Counted from the first letter of the stretch, positions 1 through 11,785 are shown. The stretch: 37,500 nucleotides of DNA from Anaeromyces robustus (GCA_002104895.1 MCFG01000200.1:1-37500); one strand, 5' to 3'. Program-made: numbers and translations. The notes: generated by a model from the letters alone, not told the origin.

Positions 1-1435
1 AAGAAAAAAAAAAAAAAAAGAAAATTTTATTATATATCAACAATTTTTTCAAATAACAACTTAATAAGATTTAATAATTTAACAATAAGAAAATGCGACA
101 GAATTATAAAATTCTAATAAAAATATAGTCTTTTTTTATTAAAATTCTAATAAAAATATAGTCTCTTTTTTTTATTAATGAGAATTTAAAGTTATTTTTG
201 TGGTTAAAACTATTATAATACACATATATAAAACACTATACACAATATATAATTAAAATACAACAAATATAAATAATTTATATTTTAATATAAAAAAAAA
301 AAAATATTTTAAAATTTTTTATAAAATATTTTTTTATTCTTTATTTATATATATGGAATAAAAACAATATGATAATAGATTTGTTTAAATATATTATGAA
401 TAAACTTATATTAATAAATTTTTAAAAAAAAATAAAAAGAGAAAAATATCAAATTATTTAAGAAAAAAAAATTATAAACAAAACAAAAGTTAGAAAAAAA
501 AAAGATTTTTATTATTTTTTTTTCTTTCTTCTGTATTTGCTTTTTAATGTCTATACTTATGTTTGTTTTTTTGCTTTTTGTTTTTGTTTTTTTGTTTTAG
601 TTAATGCTTTTGTGGTAGTTATGTTTAATTTTTCTTTAATTTTAACATTTTTCTCTCTTTTTTTTTTAAAAAAAAAACTGACTATTTAAATTAATAAGAA
701 TAAATATGGTGTTTTATAATAATATGTATTTTTTATGAACTTTTTAATATTAATATAATTAATTCTATAAAACAAAATTTCCATAAGGTTTTATAATTTA
801 TTTTCATATTATTAATATTATTAAAATTAGTATTTAAAATTTATGAATCATTTTCTTTTAATAAAAAACTTTCTCAATAAATTCATCTTTTTTTTTTTTC
901 ATTTCAATTTAAATTAGTAAATTACTTAGTTAATTTTTACTTGAAATGCATTATTTATATTGATATTTATATTGATATTTATATATTTATATAAATTATG
1001 AAATGGTTTTTCATATCTAATAGACCTAATAAAATAAAATATATTATATTTTAATATTTCATATATATTTCTATAAAATAAATTATATAATTTTATAAAA
1101 TATATATATACTTTTAAATAATATTTATATACCTTTTTTTTTTTAAAAAAATATATCATTAATCATATTTAATCCATTAATGATAGAGATGAATTCTAAA
1201 GTTTTTAAATATTTTTAATATTAAAAAAATTATAAAATGAAATATCATTAAAATATCATAAAATGAATTTATTTAAATTTAATAAAAATAAAATCATTAT
1301 AATACTTTTTAATTTCATTTGTTTTGTTTTGTTTTTTTTTACTCCTTACCAATAAAAGGTAAAGCGTTTTATAAATGCGTTATGTATTTATGAATATATA
1401 TTTGATTTCTAATGTTAATATTTATTTAAAATAAT
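1..1435. other. Gene-free AT-rich flank
   Basis: No coding region can be supported. The stretch is A/T homopolymers and short tandem repeats. One open frame on the minus strand (926-1159) is only Ile/Tyr/Phe/Lys low-complexity translation and is not a gene. The last few hundred bases lie downstream of the minus-strand DPBB gene and should include its 3' UTR. A short patch richer in G/C at about 1342-1382 contains two GCG trinucleotides. No polyadenylation site can be assigned with confidence in such AT-rich DNA. Confidence 0.7.
108..173. repeat. 33-bp tandem duplication
   Basis: Two adjacent copies of a 33-bp unit containing AATTCTAATAAAAATATAGT lie at 108-140 and 141-173. They differ only near the T-run at the end of the unit. 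This looks like a simple replication-slippage duplication in noncoding DNA. Confidence 0.7.
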
Positions 1436-2491
1436 TTAATCATAGAAATCTGGACGAATATCAACAATATCGTAGGAAGTATCCATTGGGAAGTGGTAGA
1501 ATTCTAATGGTGGGTTGTAAATATCAACTCTTGGAAGACCTTCTGGGTGATCAGTTACAGTATTAACAGTAGTATCAAGTGGTGGAAGATCTGGAATAGC
1601 TAATGAACTTTCGGCATCTTCAGCTCTCTTAGACTTAGCCTTGTAACCAACAAAGCAAACTAAACCAGCAGCAGCAGCAACAGAAGCAGCGGCAAAGACT
1701 ACACCATGACCACTTTCCTTTTCTTCCCATGGATATCCTTGGGCATCAACATCATTCTTAACCATATCTTTAGCGCTTTGTTCAAACATTCTTTGGATTT
1801 CTTCAGCTGGAATACCAACAAAGTCATCAAAATCATTAAAGGCTTCATAGTTAACCTTTAACTTAATGTTACCTTCTTTATCAACAACAGTCCAAATAAT
1901 GTCAGCTTTTTCTTCGTTCTTAGTAAGTTGGTCATAAGTTTCTTTGTTTAAAATAATTTGGGCATCATTACAATTTTCACTGCTTTCAACAATTCTAGCC
2001 TTAATCATTGGATATTTAGCAACATCTTCATTATTAGTAGCTAAAGCAACGACGTAATTATCCTTGCAAACATCTTCTATATCAAAAACTTTTTCACTCT
2101 AATAATTTATTTTAAAATTAACAAATATATTTATAATAAATAATGATTATTATATAAAAAACAATATTTTAAATTAATATTTATAAATATTTTTTTATAT
2201 AAATATATATTACAAAATATTAAAATTCTTTATAATCATTTATCAATTTATATCATAAAATAATATACTTACGACAATAGCGTATTGTTTAAGATCATCA
2301 ATATCGATTTCACACTTGCTACTCTTGCCTTCAACAATACCATCAACTGGTCCACCAATAAATGTGGCAGTGTTGGAAAATTCATTTAATTCAACTGAAA
2401 CATCTTCTTTAACGACCTTCTTCTTTGCAAAAGAAGTGGTGAATAAAGCAGCAGTTAATAAAAAAGCTTTGCAAATAGCGTTAGTTCTCAT
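1436..2491 (-). CDS. Secreted, membrane-anchored double-psi beta-barrel (RlpA/expansin-like) protein
   Basis: Exons are 2491-2273 and 2098-1436; the 174-nt intron has donor GTAAGT and acceptor TTAG, phase 0, giving 293 residues. Residues 1-22 form a signal peptide ending near SFA. Residues about 41-146 resemble a DPBB fold: a GPVDGIVEG segment, a strand ending YVVALAT (88-94), and a CNDAQIILNKETYDQL segment (116-131) matching the C-x-x-x-DLS-like stretch of RlpA/expansin barrels, then IIWTVVD. C60, C84 and C116 are the barrel cysteines. One membrane helix follows at about 205-225 (Ala/Val-rich), then a stop-transfer KAKSKR and a roughly 65-residue acidic, proline-containing tail. The fold implies a cell-surface, carbohydrate- or wall-contacting role; no enzyme activity is claimed. 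Codons are richer in G/C than in neighbouring genes, which suggests high expression. Gene structure is secure; the family call is moderate. Confidence 0.75.
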
Positions 2492-2598
2492 TTTAAATAT
2501 TTATTAATAAATAATTTTTTATAAAATTGATGTTTGTTTTTCTTTTCTTCGATAATTATAAAAATCTTTTTAAATACGTTGATTTATATTTATTTATT

Positions 2599-2682
2599 AT
2601 ATGCGTTTGATTTTAAATAGTGTCGTAAAAAAATATATGCGTAAGAAATGTACTGATAATAAATATTAAATTATATATGCGT
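2599..2682 (-). promoter_or_regulatory. Three ACGCATAT boxes upstream of the DPBB gene
   Basis: ATATGCGT on the plus strand (ACGCATAT in the direction of transcription) occurs at 2599-2606, 2635-2642 and 2675-2682, about 108, 144 and 184 bp upstream of the ATG. The last two share a longer core, TATATGCGTAA. CpG-containing octamers are rare in this A/T background, so three evenly spaced copies are suggestive of a promoter element. The function is inferred from position only. Confidence 0.35.
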
Positions 2683-5082
2683 AATGTTGATATAATAGCG
2701 ATTGCTTAGTATAAAAAAAAGTTTAAGGCATTTACCTCAAAAAAATAAAATTAATAAATTCTTAAATATTTATTATACATAAAAAAAATTTTTTAAAAAA
2801 AGTGTAAAAAAGAAAAAATAAAAAAAGGTAAAAGTTTTATTTTATATGAAAATTGAATTTTATTAATAATATATAGATAAATAATAATGTTACTAATCTA
2901 TATATATATAATTTTATATTATATTACTTTGTAATATATTAAACGTAATATATTTCTTTATAATAATATATAAGATACATGATAAATTATAAATAATCAA
3001 GATAATTAAATATAAATATTATTATATATAAAAAAAAAAAAAAAAAGTAATTATTATTTAATATTTAAATAATAAATAAATAAAAAATAAAAAAAATTTT
3101 TTTTAATTACATAATATTTGATTTATTATACATCAATACTTTTTAATTAATATATTTAAATAAGTGGCATATATTAAGTATTTAATTGGAAAATGTATTA
3201 TTCATAAAATGCTTAACAATATATTATAATATATTTTAATATATGTTATTGATAAATAAATGAATTGATGGCAATATAAATTATTTTTAATAAAAAAAGT
3301 AAAATTAATTATACATATATAAAAATTTATTATTTTTAATTAAAATATATATTAATATATTATTTTACATATATTGTAGTTCAATTTATATTAAAAATTA
3401 TATAATAACTAAAAAAAATAAATTTATTTTAATATTTTTTATTTATATTCTAATATATATATCTATTTAATTCTAATTATATAATATGAATAATATTAAT
3501 ATTAATTAGTTACTTTTTTTTTTTTTTTTTATTACAATTTAACTATATTTAACTATATTTTTTCATTATTACATTATTTGTAATTTAATTTGTATATATA
3601 TTATATTATAAATACTTATATAACATATTATAATATATAATATATTAATAATATAAATATATAATAACACATCCAAAAAACATTGGTAATATTTTTTTTT
3701 TCTTTTTCTTCATTAATTAATTATTAATTGTTTTTTTCATTTTTATTTATTAAATATTTACAATTTGTGGTTTTATTATAAATATTTTGTTTGTTTGTTT
3801 GTTTTTTATTTATTTATTTATTTATTTATATATTTATTTATTTATTATCATTATATATCATAGACTATAATAAAATAATATAAAAAAGATAAGAATTACA
3901 ATGAATTATAATATATAATAAATTATTCAATTAAATCATTTTATGGCACTGTATTGTAATATAAATATTATGTAATATTAAACGTAATTCAATCATATTA
4001 ATAAAAAATGTAGCAAAAAAAATAAAAAAAAAATTTAAAAAAATTTCATATAACGTCTTTATTTTTTTTTTTTTTTTTTTAATTTTCTTAATTAGAATTT
4101 AACTGCACATATTATAAAAATAACTCAATATTTTTAATATAATAGGTGTAGTTGAAAATTCTTTGTCATATAGAATAATTTCAGTATTTTTAATGTTTTT
4201 CATTATATTACAAAGAATTATTGTCACGCATAATAGAAATTATTGGGATAATATTCTATAATATTTTTTAACCTTTAAAATTTTAATTATAACTATTATG
4301 TATTTTTTCTTTTCTTGAATTATAAAATTATTAGATACTGTAATATTTGATAATATTATATAATTTAGTGAATTCAAATGCTAATATTTTTCTTTAAAAC
4401 TTCTTAAATCGAAACTATTATATTGTATATTAAACTGTATTTATCAATAATAAGTATTAACAAAGAAGAATAATAATAAAATAAAAAAACTAAATATATA
4501 TATTTAAATAAATAATAGGAAACATCATATTTTAATATTTATAGATTATTTTATAATCTATAAATAACTAGTAACTAGTAATAAAAATAACAAAATAACA
4601 ATTTTTTTAAACAAAATTCATATAAATATAGTATTTTATTTATAAATAATGAAATATTAAAATATTCGTATAATACATTATATTATTTATAAATTGCTCA
4701 ATATTTAAATAATACATTACATTATTAAATACTAATGAATTCTTTTATATGTATTATTTATTATATTAATTAAAAATTTATTGTTGTTTATCCATTTAAA
4801 GTAATATAATATAGCCAATATATTATTAATATATTATCAATATATTATTTTTAATATTAAATAATATATGTTAATATATAATATATAGTTTTAATATTAT
4901 ATAAACCGTAAATAGAAATGATACATTTACATTAAAGTTAATTTATTTTCTGGATAATTATTATTTCTATGTACAGAATAATGTATTTTATAATACTATA
5001 CTATTTATTTATATATTATTAAATATATTTTTTAAATAATAATCTATTATATTATTTTATTCATTTTTTATTTATTTATGCA

Positions 5083-5153
5083 TTTACTTATTTATTTATT
5101 TATTTATATATATATTTATTTATTTATTTATTTATTTGTTTATTTATTTATTT

Positions 5154-5184
<31 letters not shown>
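5083..5184. repeat. (ATTT)n microsatellite, interrupted
   Basis: About 100 bp of TTTA/ATTT tetranucleotide repeats, interrupted by a TATATATA patch, one GTTT variant and a one-base deletion that shifts the phase. Confidence 0.85.
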
Positions 5185-5186
<2 letters not shown>

Positions 5187-6204
5187 AAATTTCTTAGTAT
5201 TATTCAAAATATTCTTAATAATTATATTGATAATAATATAGATAACATAATATATAAATAATAATATATAATAATATATTAAAATTGCAATAAAATAGTG
5301 TATTTTATTATTTACAGCCTTTTTTTTTATTTATTAAATACCAGAAATTTATATATTAAATTTTAAAATAATAATGGTATGGAAAAATAAAAATGAATCT
5401 TATATTTTAAAATTTAAAAACTTTTTTTTAACATTAAAGATTATTGAGCATTAATTTGATTCAAATCAAAGATTATTTTATATTATTATTATTATTATTA
5501 TTATTTACTTCTTAGGTGTAGCAGTGGTAGTAATATAAAATATAATTTTATTACATTATTACTATTATTTTTTTATCAATTATATATATAGTTAATTATC
5601 AAATTAAATAATTATTTAATTTGTGAGAAGAGAATAATAATAAAGTAGTTTTAGCAGTTTACATTTACAATGATAAAAATATTATTAACCAAAATATATC
5701 ACGTGATAGATTGAATTTTTTTGGTTAATATGGTAATGTAACCTATGTTTAATTGATTTTTTTAAATTATTTGACAGTTAGTTTTATGATATATAATAAA
5801 TGAAACCAAATATTTTTTTTTTTTTTTTGATTAATTCGGGGTACGCTTCTAATATAAAAACCAAATATGAATTGGTTAAAAAAAAATTTTTTTTATGGTA
5901 ATTTTTCCTTAAATCTTTTATTTTTTATTTCTTATAATATTCATATTACATACTACATATTAACTTTAAAATAATTTTTTATTAAATAAAATATTTCTTA
6001 TAAATCATGAATTATTATTTCTCTTTTATTTTTTTAAAATATATGAAATTTAAAAAGAATTTTTAAATATTTTTAATCAATAAATTAATAACTCTTATTA
6101 TAGAAGTATCAATATTAAATTTATATGTATTAAAAGTATCGCCTTTTATTTCAATATTTTATCTTTAAAAGTATTATATCATAATAAAAAACTATTATAA
6201 TATA

Positions 6205-6271
6205 TATTTTATTTTATTATATTATATTATATTATATATTATATATTATATATTATATATTATATATTATA
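6205..6271. repeat. (ATATT)n / (TATAT)n microsatellite
   Basis: Tandem TATAT-type pentamers and heptamers of the form ATTATAT repeat through this stretch of noncoding DNA. Confidence 0.7.
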
Positions 6272-6418
6272 CAAAACAATATTTAAAATGAATTAAGATT
6301 ATTTTAAAACTTTTTTTACTTTTAAGTAATACAAAAAGCAATTAAATAATAAAATAAATATTAAATAAAACAAAGAAAAAGAAAAAGAAAATATAAAATA
6401 TTAAAAATAAATTTAAAA

Positions 6419-6450
6419 ATAAAATAAAATAAAATAAAATAAAATAAAAA
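6419..6450. repeat. (AAAAT)n microsatellite
   Basis: About six perfect AAAAT pentamers. The minus-strand open frame across them is a translation of the repeat and not a gene. Confidence 0.8.
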
Positions 6451-7810
6451 GGTAATATAACAATATAGTAATACTTCAAAATACAAATGAATATATATAG
6501 CCTTTGATAGTAATATATTACATTATAAATAAAAAAAAAATAATATGGAATCATTAAATCAGTAAACAAAAAAAAAAAAAAGAAATTTTATTTGTTATAA
6601 ATTTTTATTTATATTAAAAATTTTTTTACATAAAAATTTCAATTAGAGTTTTTCATCAATACATATTAATATATTGTATATTATATATTGAATTACTATT
6701 GAAATTTTATTTAATATATATAAATATATTAAAAATAAAACTTTAAAAACTTTATAAAATAGTATTATATATTATATTAATTGAATGCCACTTTTATAAC
6801 AATAAAAAATAATTAAATATTATTAGCAAAGGTTAATATAAACAAAATAAAAAGATTATAAATAAAGTTTAATATCAATAATTTTTCTACCAAAAAAATT
6901 TCTTTGTATTTTTGCTAGGTTAAGTGGAATAAAAAATGGTGAATTCATTATGTAAATACATTATCATTACATTACATAATGAAATACGTAATATGATAAC
7001 CAATGAAATTTAAATATATTGATAATAAAAAAAATTTCTTTTATACTATAAAGAAGATTCATTCCGTATAATAAATACATAATTAATGTAATACAATTAA
7101 AAAAATTTTTTTGATTTAATTTATCATAAATATAGATAATACATATACCACATAAGTAAATTGATCACAACGTATACATTTTCATATTCCTAAATCATTT
7201 ATGAATAATTAGTAAAATATATATTTTAATATTTCTAAAAAGTATCAATATTTATTATTATAAATTATTTGAAATATTATATATAAATAATAGGTGAATG
7301 AAATAAGCTAAATCCTAAAAAATCTAATAATTACTTTATTATGTCATAATTACAATTTATAATCATAATATTTATTATTTTTATTTATTCTTATGTTTGA
7401 AATAAATTTTTAAAAAATTTTTTAATTAAAATATTATTGACCAATAGTATTTCAAGTTAACTCATTTATTAAATAGACTATAATTTTATAAACCTTCTGA
7501 AGTTTTAGTTTTTATTTGTTATAATTGATTAATAAAAGTTCCAAACTCTCATGAGTTGAATTGTAAATTAAAACCGTATGAAAATTGAAATCATATTTAT
7601 TATTATAAATTGAAACTTTACAATAAATTTTTATTTACATTAATACTTTTCTGATATATTAATAATAATAATTTAAGCATTTTTATATTTATAATAATCA
7701 TTATAATAAACATTTAATAACATCTTATAAAAAAAAAGCATATTAACTTTGCTTTTAAAATATGTTTATTTTTTTTTTTCATTTGTTTAACTTTTTTTTA
7801 TTTCTTATTT

Positions 7811-7936
7811 CATTTATTATTATTATTACTATTTTTAATAAATTAAATCTTTTTTAAAATTAAAATTATTTTTCATTTATTATTATTATTACTATTTTTA
7901 ATAAATTAAATCTTTTTTAAAATTAAAATTATTTTA
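7811..7936. repeat. 63-bp tandem duplication
   Basis: A unit beginning CATTTATTATTATTATTACT occurs at 7811-7873 and again, essentially unchanged, at 7874-7936. Near-identity implies a recent local duplication in noncoding DNA. Confidence 0.85.
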
Positions 7937-8778
7937 AAGTTGAATTAAATCATTTGTTATTCATTATTAATTTGTTATATTATATATCATTAAAATTTAA
8001 TTAATAAGTTTATGTTTTTATTATGTTTTTTTTTTTTTTTTAATTATAATATTGTATATATATATTATGAATTATTAAAAGAAATTAAAAAAAAAAAAAA
8101 AAACATTTTTTCTATAAAATAAAATTCCATATATGATTAAATTTATAAAATTTTTGTTTTTATTTTGTTTTTCAGTTGTTTTTAGTTGTTGTTTTTAATT
8201 GTATTGTATATATATATAATAATTAATAAAACTCAATATTTATTTCTTATTGATTACATTTATTATATATATGTTTTTATTTTATAATAAAAAACAATAC
8301 AAAATATATCTTAACTTTTTTTTTTTTTTTGATCTTTTATTATAAAATTATTTCCTTTATTTTGGAATTGATAAAAAGTATTCGTAAAAAGGAATATAGA
8401 GATGCTTATTAATTCATATAAAAAAAGAATTATTAATTATTCATGATTTATAAACTAATTGATAGGTTGATTGATTAATAATAAATATAATAAAAGCAAA
8501 AAGACTTTTAATAAATAAAAAAAGGATTCTGTATAATTATTTGTTTATTAATTTGTTTAGTTGTTTATAAAAAATGTTTTATATTATAACAATTAACTTT
8601 TAAATATTAAAACATATATATAATTAATATAATTTTTTGTTTATTATTATTTTTTGTTGTCAACGTTTTATTATTATTATTATTATTATTATTAGTTTAT
8701 TATTTTTATATTATTATTTATTATTATTATTTTTTTTATTATTTTTTATTTTATATATGTATTATTTTTATTTTTATA

Positions 8779-8824
8779 TTGTATTATTATTACCTTTCAT
8801 TAATGAAAGGTAATAATGATACAA
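8779..8824. repeat. 46-bp near-perfect palindrome
   Basis: Two 23-nt arms meet with no spacer at 8801/8802, centred on CATTAATG. The inner 16 bp on each side are perfect. The single mismatch is T at 8785 opposite G at 8818, which would still pair as U-G in RNA. It lies about 270 bp beyond the stop codon of the minus-strand makorin-like gene. It could form a cruciform in DNA or a hairpin in a long 3' UTR. It contains no coding sequence. Confidence 0.85.
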
Positions 8825-8946
8825 GAAATGGTTAGAATTTATTATATACATTATTACTATTTTATTATAAATTAATTAAATAATGATTAAATTAAATTTA
8901 TTAATAAATAAAATTTAAATATATTTGATAAATAAATATATCAATG

Positions 8947-8948
8947 AA

Positions 8949-8995
<47 letters not shown>

Positions 8996-9035
8996 ATGAA
9001 TGAATAATTAATTAATTAATTAATTAATTAATTAT
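8947..9035. repeat. (AAAT)n followed by (ATTA)n microsatellites
   Basis: AATA tetramers run to about 8997, change to ATGA variants, and continue as ATTA tetramers from about 9006. They lie just downstream of the makorin-like stop codon at 9096, so they probably fall in its 3' UTR or terminator region. Confidence 0.85.
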
Positions 9036-9095
9036 TAAATAATAAAATATTTATATTAATTACAATTAATATTTTTAAACTTTTTTTAATATATC

Positions 9096-10162
9096 TCAAT
9101 TTACTAAGCAGTATTTTTTAATATTTGTGTAAGAATTTAATTGTATTTTTTCGTTATCTTTATTTTTTTTATTATAAAGATAATAATAATAAGAAAGGTT
9201 ATTAGTGGATTTATTTTGAAAACAATCTTCTTTTTTTTTTTGAGAATTCATTAAAAAATAATTATTTTCATTAGGTGTTAAAGGAAAATCCAAGTTATCA
9301 TGCTGTAATATGGTGTTTTGAATAAAGGAATTGCTATTATTAATATTTACAGGAGTACAATTGTTTTTTATTAAAGAATCTATTTTTAAGTTTTTTAATT
9401 TTTCATTAGTACCATCAGGATTTCTATGGAGAAAGAGACATTCATTTCCGAAAGGACAATTATGTGAATTATTTGGACCTCTTTTTTCATAAAATCTACA
9501 TGGAATTCTAGAGCAACGGGTTCTAAAACGTTCAATAATATGTGATTTTAATGGTCCTTTATGACAATAAATATCTGATGGAATAAAATGTAAAGATATT
9601 TTTTGACAAACAGGACATTTTCTTGTAAGTTCTCTTGACAAAGAATCTGTTCTTCTCCAAACCTATATATATTTTTTTGTTTAGTAATAATAATAACAAT
9701 AAAAAGTATTAATATATATATAATAATTTATATATATTTAGTTGTATTTAAAAAAAAATTTTTTTTTTTGTAAATTGTTTATTTTATATTTCAAATAAAT
9801 TAATTTAATAATTACTTTTATACAGTCAAGGCAGAAGACATGATCACAGTCAGCTAAATAACAACAACAACAACAATAATAATAATAAATGTTAGTAATA
9901 ATTTATTAATATAAAGGTTTATATTTAATAATTGAATAATAATATTAGATAAAAAAAATTTTTTTTTCTATTTAATTATTATATATTTACTTAGTAAACC
10001 AAATTGTTTTGGACAGGATGAACAAATGGAACATAAAAGAATATCTTTTTTAACTTTTTGTGTAAAATTACCATATATATTACTTTTGAAGGATAAATTA
10101 AGAATTTCAGAAAAACTTTGAGAGGGTGTTTTATAATTTTTATTTTTATTATTTTTATTATC

Positions 10163-10222
<60 letters not shown>

Positions 10223-11436
10223 TAAATCGTTTTTATTCCAAGTTATTGGAAAAATATTGTCATTTACAAGATTATAATTTAGAATTGGAGAATAAAGACT
10301 TTTATTATTTGACTTATATTTATAAAATCCACCAGTAGAACTTTTATAAATGTAATATTCTTCTTCTTCCTCTTCTTCTTTTTTAATATCTTTTTTACTT
10401 TCATCTTCTAGTTTAGGTTCTTGTAATATTCTTGAAGATAGCATATCATTAGCTTTATTATTTAAAAATTTATTAGATAAAAATTCTTGAGGTGTTGTTG
10501 CCATTATAGCAACATCAGTAGTAGAAGTAGCAACAGTAGCTGTATTAGATTTTATTGAATTATTTATATAGAGACTGTTTGCGGTTCTTATTGAATTTGA
10601 ATTTTCTCCAATTTTATAATCATTAAATAGTAATCGATTTAATGAAATATCCTTATTCATTTTTATATTTTTTCCCCCATTGTATATATCATAATTATAA
10701 TGATCATTAGTTTCATTCAAAGTGAAAGTATTTATCTTTTCATTTAAGTGATTAGAATAATTATTATCATTATATAATTGAATTTGATTTTTACAAATAG
10801 AATTATAATGTAAGGTGTTACTATTATTAAAAATTAAGTGATTTTTGATTTTCATCATATTGTTGGAGGCATGATTAGTAGAAAAAGTAGAGGTAAATGC
10901 ATCTGTATTTTTGAATCCTCCATTTAGATTACGTTCTTTAACACTAGTTAATAATAAATTAAAATGATTTAAACTTTTGTTTTCATTAAAATCATTAAAA
11001 AATTTAAATGTTAAATTTTCATCTTTTAAATCGTGATTCTTTAAATTTTCAGAATGATAAATATAATTATTTAAATTATGGACCGAGTCATTCATCTTTT
11101 GGTCATCTTTTAAATCGGGATTCTTTATATTTTCAGAATGATAGATACATTTATTAAAATTATGGACCGAGTCATTCATCTTTTGGTTTTGTTTAGTTAA
11201 AGTTTCATTAGTTTTTTTTGTAGGATTTATCAATTCAAGAAAATTATTTTGATTCATACGAGGAGAAAAATGAAATAAACTTGAAACATTTTCTGATGAT
11301 ACCTTAAATTGATTTTCATTTTCAGGAAATTGTAAATTCTTATTTATGGAATCAAAGAAAGGACTAATGAGATCATTATCACTGTTTTCAGAGGTTGATT
11401 CAGTCAAAGAAACACTGTCAAATAATGAATAATAAC

Positions 11437-11499
<63 letters not shown>

Positions 11500-11785
11500 T
11501 ATCATTATTATCAATTTTTGTGGAATCAACTAATTCATCTTCTTTAACGGTATGTGCAATATTAAGCCATTTATCGTTTGGTATAGAATTACCAGATAAT
11601 TTTATAATATTATTATTATTATTGTTTTTAGAGAATAAGTTATCTAATGGATCTTTACAGTTTAAAAAAGGAGAAGGTAGATTCAAAGGTTTTTTTAAAT
11701 TGTTGGTAGTATTGTTTTTATTAAAATCGTCATTTATTTCTAAAGAAAATCCATTAGTAGGAAGAGAATTTGTTGTTTTAGCCAT
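9096..11785 (-). CDS. Makorin-like RING/CCCH zinc-finger protein (probable E3 ubiquitin ligase)
   Basis: Exons are 11785-9991, 9853-9816 (38 nt) and 9662-9096. Splice phases match and give 799 residues. A C3HC4 RING is assembled across all three exons: C585-x2-C588-x12-C601-x-H603-x2-C606-x2-C609-x17-C627-x2-C630. A makorin-type segment follows, then a CCCH finger C666-x13-C680-x5-C686-x3-H690 ending HRNPDG; its first spacing is longer than in typical CCCH fingers. Makorins are RING-type ubiquitin ligases that often bind RNA. The usual N-terminal CCCH fingers are absent. Instead the first 580 residues are Asn/Ser/Lys-rich, with runs of 19 and 20 Asn, an acidic Glu run, and a tandem 28-residue duplication. 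The gene diverges from the ArfGAP gene. Family assignment rests on the RING-CCCH arrangement. Confidence 0.8.
10163..10222 (-). repeat. Coding (AAT)n tract: 20 Asn
   Basis: Nineteen AAT codons plus one AAC read on the minus strand encode 20 consecutive Asn in the makorin-like protein, upstream of the RING. The plus strand shows (ATT)n; the plus-strand Tyr-rich frame is an artefact of it. Confidence 0.9.
11019..11186 (-). repeat. 84-bp in-frame tandem duplication in the makorin-like gene
   Basis: Two 84-bp units at 11019-11102 and 11103-11186 encode two 28-residue repeats, each beginning QKMNDSVHN and containing IYHSEN and DLKD. The copies differ at several codons, so the duplication is recent but not new, and it kept the reading frame. 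Confidence 0.88.
11438..11494 (-). repeat. Coding (AAT)n tract: 19 Asn
   Basis: A pure AAT run on the minus strand encodes 19 consecutive Asn near residue 100 of the makorin-like protein. A pure codon run of this type is prone to length change by slippage. Confidence 0.9.

Larger units (their letters stand above)
2492..9095. other. 6.6-kb gene-free AT-rich region
   Basis: No frame in this stretch shows recognisable protein sequence on either strand, and no tRNA or rRNA fold was seen. It holds A/T homopolymers, several tetranucleotide and pentanucleotide microsatellites (listed separately), a 63-bp tandem duplication, small inverted repeats (for example 12-bp arms at 6944-6955 and 6972-6983, and 10-bp arms around 4540-4562) and a strong palindrome at 8779-8824. 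The right end must include the 3' UTR of the minus-strand makorin-like gene, and the left end the promoter of the DPBB gene. Confidence 0.65.

Noticed and set aside
2890-2900. Short A/T region considered for a separate small gene upstream of the DPBB gene
   Set aside because: No start, splice pattern or protein-like composition; only A/T repeats.
5836-5852. G-rich patch (TTCGGGGTACGC) considered as a tRNA T-arm; a similar GTCGGGGTC occurs near 22890
   Set aside because: No acceptor stem, D-arm or anticodon arm can be folded around either patch.
10126-10338. Plus-strand poly-Tyr frame
   Set aside because: It is antisense to the poly-Asn tract of the makorin-like gene.
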